This document shows positions 43,859 through 51,370 of a stretch of DNA of 64,000 bases, piece after piece (position 1 is the first letter of the stretch; every line of letters begins with the position of its first letter). The stretch comes from an uncultured Prevotellaceae bacterium (GTDB lineage Bacteria > Bacteroidota > Bacteroidia > Bacteroidales > Bacteroidaceae): NCBI GenBank assembly GCA_902799765.1, contig CADCBZ010000003.1, positions 1 to 64,000 of the forward strand. Reading direction: 5' to 3'. Position numbers and translations under genes: made by a program. The notes under the pieces are model-generated. The model searched no databases. It saw nothing but the letters and a program-made list of their open reading frames with translations, and had not been told where the DNA came from.

Positions 43859-46174
43859 ATGAGTAAGAAACCATTGATGAGCGAGATGCTTGATGATACC
43901 AGACGCTATCTGGAACAAGCAGAGAAAACCGATGTCTCCGAACTGAGGAAATTTCTCATGACAGAACCAGAACGTCCGATGATCGCTACTGGTCAGGGTG
44001 GTTCTCTTCCCCCTGCTGAGTATGCTGCTCTGCTCTATAGCAGTCACTGTACCATCGGCAAAGCCATATCGTGCTATGACACCCACTCTGTATCAGATAC
44101 CGCCATACAGAATGCCAAACTCCTCCTGGTCAGTAAAGGTGGTGGGAACCTTGATGTGAAAGCCTTCAAGAAACGTGCCGAGTCTCTTAACAAGCAGCAC
44201 TTCCACATGTTGTCCACCGGTAAACTGGGTTTTGAGTTCCCTGACGGGTTTATCAGCATCCCCAACGTCATCACCAACTTCGCCTTGCTCTACAAAGCCT
44301 TTACCGGCGATGCAGACATCATTAGCAAGCTGGCACTCTCTCAGAAGCCTGAGGATAATTACACCTACCGCACTGTCAGCAGTCCTGATTCCGAATCAGT
44401 CCCCGCCCTCAGTGAAATCCGGCACTTCCATGTGTGTTATGGTTCGTTTGGCAAACCAGTAGCCTACAATATCGAGAGTGATATGGCAGAAGCCGGACTG
44501 GTGGCCTGTATGCCTACCGACTTCCGCAACCTCTGTCATGGCCGTTTCCTCTCCATCTCCAACTTCGTGAAGAGCGAGGATCACCCTCAAAATGATGTTG
44601 CCCTCATCCTGCTCGTTACACCCCGTGAAGAAGAAGTCTGCAAAAAACTGCTCAAGTATATGCCTCCCCAGACTCCTATCATCGTAATCCGTACTGATTT
44701 AACCAGTCCGTTGGCATCTCTCGACCTGCTTTATAAAGCCAATCGTTTCATTGCTGACTTGGGCGAGAAGCACCTGGGTGTCAACCCCAATGATCCAAAG
44801 AACTACGGAAAGATCCAGAAAGAAGCCCCTATCCATCACGTGGCATTCAAAGAAGATTTCAAACGCTTCGCACCGTTATGCTTGGAATCCGACATCAAAA
44901 GTCAGCCCGTAGCATGCGAGCGATGGGAAACGACTTCTGCCAGTCAGGGAGGACTTGACGTCTTGGGTATAAAATTCCCCAATACAGAATCACTTTTTCT
45001 GATGGCAGCCTTTGATGATAGCAGAGAGGCTCAGAAGGATCAGAAGACCTGTATGGAATCCTATCTGGGTGTTCCTGAGACTATCAAAGCCAGTTACATC
45101 AACCACCGATTCAAGATTGGTGAAATCAGGAAGTTCGATTTTACCAAGAAGCGTGCGCCATGGGTGGCAGAATGGAAGAAATGGATTGCTGCGGAAGAAG
45201 CCCGTCAGCAGGGCCAAGACTACTCCTTTGCCGACATCTGCGTAGAGTTGCTCAATGATGCCTATATCAATTGGCTGGGACAGACGCTCCGTTTCAACAG
45301 AGAATCTGATGGACATATCAGCGTTTCTGCAATAGCTCCCTCAATGCCCAAGAGCCTTCCTCTGAAAGGCATCATCGGTGGCATCTGTGGTGATGTTTTG
45401 GGTTCTAAATACGAGTTGGAGAAGGACAAATCTAAAGTTAAAAGCGTTACCATCAAGAATTTCAAGAAAGTGCTGATGAGCATGTATTACTCTGACGACA
45501 CGATTCTCTCGATGGCTGTTGCGAAATGGTTGATGACCTCTCCAACGCACGATAAAGAGACGCTCATTGATCTATTCAAGCACTTCGCCACACGATATAA
45601 GCACAAGACCTATGGCAGGAAGTTCGCAGAGTGGGTTCTTTCCGACAGTCGTGAACCCTATGGTGCTCCCACCAATGGCTGTGCCATGCGCGTCTCACCA
45701 GTAGCCTGGTATGCCCAATCGCTCGAAGATTGTTTGGCACTTGCCAAGACCACTGCCGAAGTCACCCATAACTCCGAAGAAGGTATTCGTGGTGCTCAGG
45801 CCATTGCTACAGCTGTCTACCTGAACCGCACGGGAAAATCGAAAGCCGACATCAAGTCGTACATCTCACAGACTTTTGGTTACGACCTGAACCGCACCAC
45901 TGATGAGATTCGTCCTGACTATCCTTTTGAGACCACCTGCGACAAGAGCGTACCAGAATCCATCATCTGCTTCCTCGAAGGAACAGACTTTATGGATACC
46001 GTCGTACATGCCATCTCTCTTGGTGGTGACACTGACACTATGGCCTGTATGGCGGGTAACATCGCAGCCGCCACAATGCCTGTACCCGAAGAGATCGCCC
46101 GTGGTTGTTACGAGACACTCCCCCTCGAACTCCGCGAGATTCTCGACGAATGGAACAATAAGTATCATAAATAA
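43859..46174 (+). CDS. Double SIS-domain / ADP-ribosylglycohydrolase fusion
   Basis: 771 residues. The first 340 look like two SIS (sugar isomerase) lobes: MIATGQGGSLPPAEYAALLY and LLLVSKGGGNLDVKAF in lobe 1, and ACMPTDFRNLCHGRF with LILLVTPREEEV in lobe 2. A middle segment (about 360-490) is unassigned. From about residue 495 the chain is a dinuclear-metal ADP-ribosylglycohydrolase (ARH/DraG): GIIGGICGDVLGSKYE, YYSDDTILSMAV and GGDTDTMACMAGN supply the Asp ligands, all intact. ARH enzymes release ADP-ribose from proteins, acylated ADP-ribose or nucleic acids. A SIS isomerase beside it suggests further handling of the sugar phosphate product. Spacing to the neighbours is 13 and 15 bases. Confidence 0.82.
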   Translation: MSKKPLMSEMLDDTRRYLEQAEKTDVSELRKFLMTEPERPMIATGQGGSLPPAEYAALLYSSHCTIGKAISCYDTHSVSDTAIQNAKLLLVSKGGGNLDVKAFKKRAESLNKQHFHMLSTGKLGFEFPDGFISIPNVITNFALLYKAFTGDADIISKLALSQKPEDNYTYRTVSSPDSESVPALSEIRHFHVCYGSFGKPVAYNIESDMAEAGLVACMPTDFRNLCHGRFLSISNFVKSEDHPQNDVALILLVTPREEEVCKKLLKYMPPQTPIIVIRTDLTSPLASLDLLYKANRFIADLGEKHLGVNPNDPKNYGKIQKEAPIHHVAFKEDFKRFAPLCLESDIKSQPVACERWETTSASQGGLDVLGIKFPNTESLFLMAAFDDSREAQKDQKTCMESYLGVPETIKASYINHRFKIGEIRKFDFTKKRAPWVAEWKKWIAAEEARQQGQDYSFADICVELLNDAYINWLGQTLRFNRESDGHISVSAIAPSMPKSLPLKGIIGGICGDVLGSKYELEKDKSKVKSVTIKNFKKVLMSMYYSDDTILSMAVAKWLMTSPTHDKETLIDLFKHFATRYKHKTYGRKFAEWVLSDSREPYGAPTNGCAMRVSPVAWYAQSLEDCLALAKTTAEVTHNSEEGIRGAQAIATAVYLNRTGKSKADIKSYISQTFGYDLNRTTDEIRPDYPFETTCDKSVPESIICFLEGTDFMDTVVHAISLGGDTDTMACMAGNIAAATMPVPEEIARGCYETLPLELREILDEWNNKYHK

Positions 46175-46189
46175 ACAATAATAATAATT

Positions 46190-46795
46190 ATGGAAACATT
46201 CTATCACGGCTCATCTGTGCTATTCAAGAAGTTCGACATAGCCCATGCATTGGAGGGCGATGGTAAAGCTAAGTTCGGTTTTGGTACATATGTCACAGAA
46301 GCTTATACCTCTGCAGCCCACTATGCATATAACAAAAAGCGTCCTGAAAACAAGAACTATTATGTCTACACGCTTGAGATTCCTGACATGACGGAAGATA
46401 ACCATCTATTCTCTGTCCGACCTGTTCACCCTTCTATCATCGAGCGCACCGAGAAAGCACTTGGCGAACAGATTCCGGAAGAAGCTCAAAAGGTTGGAAA
46501 ATTCTTCCGCAAGTATGTTGGCAACCGACTTACGGGAAAGACTGGCACTCCAAAACAGCTTACAGACAAGGCTGACCTCGATGCAGAGAAAGCCGCAGCC
46601 AAATTCTTCAGCGAGATTGGCTTGGAGTATTTCGCCTGGCCTCAGGCCCAGAGTAAGCCAGACGGTCTGACTAATCGTGTCGTCCTTAACATCGATAAGA
46701 TCCGCATTGTCCGCATCGACAAGGTTGAACTCGATCCCAAGAAGTACCAACTCATCGAAGGCTCCCAGAAAGAAATCCCATTAGACAGTTTTTAA
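46190..46795 (+). CDS. DUF3990-type ADP-ribosyltransferase-fold protein
   Basis: 201 residues. The start TFYHGSSVLFKKFDIAHA, followed by KFGFGTYVTEAYTSAAHYA, matches the His and Tyr strands of ART-fold proteins of the DUF3990 group, which use NAD to transfer ADP-ribose. The third catalytic position is less clear; candidates are Glu in IGLEYFAWPQ or the Gln shortly after. It has no signal peptide or membrane helix, so the target would be cytosolic. It lies directly upstream (13 bases) of a NADAR gene and downstream of two ADP-ribose hydrolase genes, so its modification could be reversed by its own operon. Toxicity is not shown by sequence. Confidence 0.72.
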   Translation: METFYHGSSVLFKKFDIAHALEGDGKAKFGFGTYVTEAYTSAAHYAYNKKRPENKNYYVYTLEIPDMTEDNHLFSVRPVHPSIIERTEKALGEQIPEEAQKVGKFFRKYVGNRLTGKTGTPKQLTDKADLDAEKAAAKFFSEIGLEYFAWPQAQSKPDGLTNRVVLNIDKIRIVRIDKVELDPKKYQLIEGSQKEIPLDSF

Positions 46796-46808
46796 TCATT
46801 TCACACAT

Positions 46809-47411
46809 ATGACTTTACACGAACAGATCCAGCAATACTATCCCCAATACAGTGATATTCAGCACTATCCTGCTGATAAATGTGCCTGCATCCGGGAGAC
46901 ATCAGCAGAATGGGGCATCTTTGGCAATTTCTATCACGCTCCTATTGTCATTGATGGTGTGACGATCGACTGTACCGAGCGTCTGTTTCATCTGATGAAG
47001 TTCAAGGCGACTGCTGAAGAAGGTATCAAGAGCGAATACGCTGCAAGACGTGGTATGAATATCAAGATGCACATGAAGCCCATATACAAATCTCATCCCG
47101 AGTGGTTAAGAGACGACTGGGGTGCAATGGTGGTTGATGCCATGAGGTTCTGTCTACAGACTAAGTATGAGCAATGCGAAGCGTTCCGTAATGAACTGGA
47201 GCGAAGCAAAGGCCTGTTTATCGTAGAGGACGAAACAAAACGCAATCAAAGGAAAAAGAAAGATGCCGACTCCTGGGGCACTAACCTTGTTGGCAATGAA
47301 TATGTTGGCCCCAACCTCTTAGGCCGCCTCCTGATGGAACTCCGCGACACCGGGAAGTTGGAATACCAACTCCCCGATGACGCCTTTTCATTCCTTCAGT
47401 ATCTGAAATAA
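46809..47411 (+). CDS. NADAR-family ADP-ribose hydrolase
   Basis: 200 residues with the NADAR (DUF1768) pattern: WGIFGNFYHAPIVIDG, then TERLFHLMKFKA with the conserved Glu, and near the end SWGTNLVGNEYVG followed by NLLGRLLMELRD. NADAR proteins have been shown to remove ADP-ribose from guanine bases in nucleic acid and can act as antitoxins to DNA ADP-ribosyltransferases. Here it directly follows an ART-fold gene, fitting that role. The N-terminal 35 residues are an extra helical segment. It ends 14 bases before the convergent Fic gene, with no visible terminator. Confidence 0.85.
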   Translation: MTLHEQIQQYYPQYSDIQHYPADKCACIRETSAEWGIFGNFYHAPIVIDGVTIDCTERLFHLMKFKATAEEGIKSEYAARRGMNIKMHMKPIYKSHPEWLRDDWGAMVVDAMRFCLQTKYEQCEAFRNELERSKGLFIVEDETKRNQRKKKDADSWGTNLVGNEYVGPNLLGRLLMELRDTGKLEYQLPDDAFSFLQYLK

Positions 47412-47425
47412 CATTTTCAGTGGAT

Positions 47426-48493
47426 TCATTGCGTCACAAACACTCTCCAGCTGCCGTCTTTCTCGCCACGCTCTACATATTTCTTCTGGATCAACTGTTC
47501 CAATAATTTCTGTATCGCCGTCACGCTGATGCCCGTCAACTCTTTCATGTCTGCTAAAGTCAGTGTAGGCTCTGTACGCATAGCATTCAGTATCTTCGTA
47601 TAGTTAGGTGTACGGAATGCAATCCGCTCACCATCATACCACCAGACATTCTCATCTCTCTCACTCACAAACAGCACATCATTATAAATCTCCGTTGCTA
47701 CCAGTTCATTAAAGTACTTCAGGAATGGCCTGATATCCTTGATATCTGCATGAGCGCCGTCACTTGGCACGGGCCCAACTTCAATGTCTGCCTGATGAAG
47801 AGCTTCCAGATATTCGTTCTTTTTACGACTGCGTACCACAATCATCGGATAGTCGTGGCGTGTGAGGATGAAGTTTACCATCAGTCGGGCAATGCGTCCA
47901 TTTCCATCCTCAAATGGGTGAATACGAATATATCTATAGTGGAACAAAGCCGCCAGTTCCACAGGCGACAGCTTACCTTCCTGCTCTGCTGCGTTGTACC
48001 AGTCAACCAGATCAGCCATCAATCCGGGAGTCTCTTCTGGTGAGGCATATTCGAATCGATCTCCATATCGCGTAATCACACTATTAGGCCGTGTCTTGTA
48101 CTGACCAGCATGGATCACATAACTAGTCTGCTGACCACCAGGGAGATTCCTATATACAGTGTAGTCTTCCCTTAACAACGTTTGATGGAGTGTGCGGATG
48201 AAGTTCTGAGTCAATGGCATCTCCTTCACAGCAGCTTCCTCAGTCATCATCTTGAGCCCCACGTTGCTGGCGGTCATTTCTTGAACGTCTCTCACGTCGG
48301 CTTCACCAATCACCTTGCCAAACAAGAGCAGAATCTCCGTCTGCCCATAGGTCAGCGTATTACCTTCGATGTGGTTGCTGTTGTAGTTGAAGTCCACAGT
48401 GAAGCGGCGACTAAGCCTCTCCCTATCCTTTTCTGACAGCGGCTGCAGATCCTGCCATGCAGCCAAAGCCTTCTTAATATTCAGATACTTCAT
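47426..48493 (-). CDS. Fic-domain protein (AMP-transferase type) with winged-helix tail
   Basis: 355 residues. An N-terminal inhibitory helix carries NHIEGNTLT (S/T-x-x-x-E-G/N type) at about 40-48. The Fic core HPFEDGNGRIAR lies near residue 193, with all catalytic residues present. A C-terminal winged helix (about 290-350, LTLADMKELTGISVTAIQKL) may bind DNA. Fic enzymes usually transfer AMP to a protein hydroxyl, and the built-in helix keeps them quiet until relieved. Its own promoter TATCTTTG lies at 48524-48531 and an AAAGGA ribosome binding site precedes the ATG. It sits between the ADP-ribose operon and the helicase-nuclease pair. Confidence 0.9.
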   Translation of the reverse strand: MKYLNIKKALAAWQDLQPLSEKDRERLSRRFTVDFNYNSNHIEGNTLTYGQTEILLLFGKVIGEADVRDVQEMTASNVGLKMMTEEAAVKEMPLTQNFIRTLHQTLLREDYTVYRNLPGGQQTSYVIHAGQYKTRPNSVITRYGDRFEYASPEETPGLMADLVDWYNAAEQEGKLSPVELAALFHYRYIRIHPFEDGNGRIARLMVNFILTRHDYPMIVVRSRKKNEYLEALHQADIEVGPVPSDGAHADIKDIRPFLKYFNELVATEIYNDVLFVSERDENVWWYDGERIAFRTPNYTKILNAMRTEPTLTLADMKELTGISVTAIQKLLEQLIQKKYVERGEKDGSWRVFVTQ

Positions 48494-48523
48494 ATTCCTT
48501 TAAGTTAGCGACATTTTATGCCG

Positions 48524-48531
48524 CAAAGATA
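48524..48531 (-). promoter_or_regulatory. -7 promoter element of the first Fic gene
   Basis: TATCTTTG followed by CGGC on the minus strand, 30 bases upstream of the ATG at 48493, with AAAGGA near the start codon. Confidence 0.55.
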
Positions 48532-48677
48532 CAAAAAGTTTTAGAAATGGTTATAACATTACAACCTTTTTTGCATCATTTAACTACAAATAATATCACC
48601 TTCTACAAATTATCTCATTTCTACACTTATATTTAATCTTATACCTATAAATAATTGGCAGAATCAAAAATAAATCG

Positions 48678-48719
48678 TATATTTGCAACATGAAACTAAT
48701 AAATCCGATGAAGATATGA
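48678..48719 (+). promoter_or_regulatory. Promoter and nine-codon leader ORF of the nuclease-helicase pair
   Basis: The -7 box TATATTTG (48678-48685) is followed at 48690 by an ATG that opens MKLINPMKI and stops at TGA 48717-48719. That stop overlaps the nuclease gene's ATG (48716) as ATGA. The tiny frame would be read from near the very 5' end of the messenger and could couple translation. Confidence 0.4.
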
Positions 48720-51370
48720 CAATAATCTATTCACCAGAGTTTAACTCTACAAGCTACATCAACCTCCAACAGCGCCAAGGCCAACTCCTCGGCCTGAAGG
48801 TATGTGGCTCCACCGAACTGCTTTCAGAGCTCGAGCTGAGAGCAGGCATTGTTGCCTTGGAGAAATCCGAGCCCGAGCGTTTGGTAACATTCCATGAATC
48901 CCTGAAAAACAATGTAAAAGACACCATCTTCGAAGAGTCATTCAAAACAGACGAAGTGGGTGTTGCCCGCCAATTGATGGCCTGGACTGATAATCTGTTG
49001 ATGACAGGTTGGACACCAGACACAGAAATTGAATCCGACAAACTCAAAGCACTAGCGAAGATTGTAAAGGGCGTTGTAGGAAAACATGTTGCCCAGCGTT
49101 GGCAGGATCTTACTACCTATCTCAATAGTCATACCATCTTCGAGAAGGATGATATGATTGAGGTCCATACGGAAGAGTTGATCCCAGCTGTTATCAAATC
49201 TACTCTTGAGCAGCTGGCCAAGCAAGCCACAATCAATTATGTGACTAATGAAGGGAAGATGCCAACCGACTTCAAAGTCTATCACTTCAAAACACGTGAT
49301 AAAGCCTATCAGTGGTATCTCTCCCAGCCTGATGCTATCAAGGGTGTTGACGTAACCATCAGTAGCGACAATTGTATCCTCAACGATATGGCTATCGCTA
49401 TGGGAATACCAACAGTCAACTCCAAATCCCAGAACAGCAATCCCCAATTGCTGCAGCTCTTCAAATTGGGGATGTCATTATTTTCTCGTCCTATTAATGT
49501 CTATAACCTCCTATCCTATCTGCAGATCCCAGGAAACCCACTGGGTGGTATTGCCTATAAATTGGCCCGAGTATTGGCTGATGAAGGTGGTATCAATGAA
49601 GAGTGGCAAAAGACCATTGACGAGTATGATTTCACCGATGATAAAGGAAAAGATAAACGTGACGAGAAGTTGGCATTCATCGAGATGATCAGAAAGCACT
49701 ATTCAATTGACAAAATCCTTGTGAGTGATGTTAGGACATATTCTAGGAATTTGGCTCATTGGTGCGATCAACAAATCTATTCTGATAAGGTAGATGATGA
49801 AAGGAAAGAACAACTCATCGCTTTAGCCTCTTTCTGTAGGTCATTACTTGATATTCTTCCCAATGAAGGGTACATCTCATCTGACGATCTGAAGACCCAA
49901 GTTGATGGCATTTATCGCCCACAGTCCTTCACCCACATGAAGGCACAGAAAGACGCTTTTGATGTTATTGCAGATGTTACGCAATTAGCTGACTATGCTA
50001 AAAAGGTTTGTTGGTTAGGGTGCGTTGGAAGCTCCGTTCCCATTTATCCTTTTGATTTTCTCAACACATCAGAATGTGAGATGCTCAAACAGAATGGCAT
50101 AATGATTCCTGCCAAATCTACTTTCTTTACGCAGCAATATCAGATTCATATGGATGCATTAAAGAATGCAGGCAATTTAATCCTTGTCACATGGGAGTTT
50201 GATGGAAATGCGCGCCAGGAAGAACATCCATTGGTGACAGAGTTAAAGCAACTTTATAAAGAAGAATGGAATGATCATTTCAAAGAAAATGAAGATCCCA
50301 ATCTCCATCAAGAAGAAGGCAAGATCATCCATCTTGAACCGCAACCCAGTTATCAACTCTCAAATGCATTAGCTGGTCTTAAGCGTGATAAGGAGAGTCA
50401 GTCAAGTATCAACGCACTGATTCAGCACCCATTCGACTATGCACTGAGTCATCTGCTCAAACTCAATGAGCCCCAGGTTGGACAACTCGCAGATCTTGAT
50501 AACACCAAGGGACTAGTCGCCCATTTGTTCGTTAAGATGCTTGTTGATCAGTATGGCGAACAGATGCCCGATGAATACGACAAACTGGATAAGGGCACTA
50601 TTAACCAGCTGATGGATGATGCCATCCAACAAACAGGTGCGATTCTCCTACTGCCAGAGTATAAATTAATACGCCAACAGTTTAAGTCCATTCTTAAAGA
50701 GAGTGTATCCGTATTGGTAGGTATCATTCGAAATCTTCATCTAAAACCAGTTGGTGGCGAGGTTGAATTTGATGTTAGCCTTAAAACCATCGGAGCTTTT
50801 GATGGAAGTATTGATATGGTATTGAAGAATGTTCAAGACGAGATTGTAATCTTTGACTTCAAATGGTCTGAAGGGAAATCATTCAAGACCAAGTTGGAAG
50901 AAAACAAATCCATACAATTAGAGCTCTATAAGCAAGCCGCTAAAATACACTACGGTAAGAATGTAGCAGGTGTTGCCTATTATCTCTTTCCAAAGATGAC
51001 ATTATTCACTTCTGATTTCCCAGAGTCGGATCATATCCGTTTTGTGAAAGTCAAGACAGAAGCCAAGGACAGAATGCTGGATAAGGAAATCCTGAATTCT
51101 TATGTTTATCGACGTTCGGAATTAGATGCCGGTTTCTTGGAAGAGAGTGAACTGGAAGAGATTACAAAACTGGATTATAATACGAAAGCAGATCCGGACA
51201 AACCACTTTATCCACTTGATATCGCATACAAAACCAAAGATAAGAAAAGCTGTCCCTACGTACAAGCAGACAAGCCGCCCTTTGTTAAGCAGAAGCCCAA
51301 CTGGGACACACCCGAAGATCCAAAAGAAATCAAGACAACACACCCCATTTTAAAAGGAAGACTCGTATGA
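48716..51370 (+). CDS. AddB-like PD-(D/E)XK nuclease subunit
   Basis: 884 residues. The C-terminal third contains a PD-(D/E)XK nuclease: the Asp in FDGSIDMVLKN and DFK in IVIFDFKWSEG, followed by a Gln/Tyr helix (LELYKQAAKIHYG). The N-terminal two thirds look like a helicase-like scaffold without Walker A (blocks such as VNSKSQNSNPQLLQLFKLGM and NVYNLLSYLQIPGNPLGG), as in AddB and related inactivated subunits. It should pair with the UvrD-type partner whose ATG overlaps its stop (51367-51370, ATGA). The track start at 48683 is a TTG within the promoter and was rejected. Host AddAB-type repair enzymes and phage-defence nuclease-helicases both fit. Confidence 0.75.
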   Translation: MTIIYSPEFNSTSYINLQQRQGQLLGLKVCGSTELLSELELRAGIVALEKSEPERLVTFHESLKNNVKDTIFEESFKTDEVGVARQLMAWTDNLLMTGWTPDTEIESDKLKALAKIVKGVVGKHVAQRWQDLTTYLNSHTIFEKDDMIEVHTEELIPAVIKSTLEQLAKQATINYVTNEGKMPTDFKVYHFKTRDKAYQWYLSQPDAIKGVDVTISSDNCILNDMAIAMGIPTVNSKSQNSNPQLLQLFKLGMSLFSRPINVYNLLSYLQIPGNPLGGIAYKLARVLADEGGINEEWQKTIDEYDFTDDKGKDKRDEKLAFIEMIRKHYSIDKILVSDVRTYSRNLAHWCDQQIYSDKVDDERKEQLIALASFCRSLLDILPNEGYISSDDLKTQVDGIYRPQSFTHMKAQKDAFDVIADVTQLADYAKKVCWLGCVGSSVPIYPFDFLNTSECEMLKQNGIMIPAKSTFFTQQYQIHMDALKNAGNLILVTWEFDGNARQEEHPLVTELKQLYKEEWNDHFKENEDPNLHQEEGKIIHLEPQPSYQLSNALAGLKRDKESQSSINALIQHPFDYALSHLLKLNEPQVGQLADLDNTKGLVAHLFVKMLVDQYGEQMPDEYDKLDKGTINQLMDDAIQQTGAILLLPEYKLIRQQFKSILKESVSVLVGIIRNLHLKPVGGEVEFDVSLKTIGAFDGSIDMVLKNVQDEIVIFDFKWSEGKSFKTKLEENKSIQLELYKQAAKIHYGKNVAGVAYYLFPKMTLFTSDFPESDHIRFVKVKTEAKDRMLDKEILNSYVYRRSELDAGFLEESELEEITKLDYNTKADPDKPLYPLDIAYKTKDKKSCPYVQADKPPFVKQKPNWDTPEDPKEIKTTHPILKGRLV

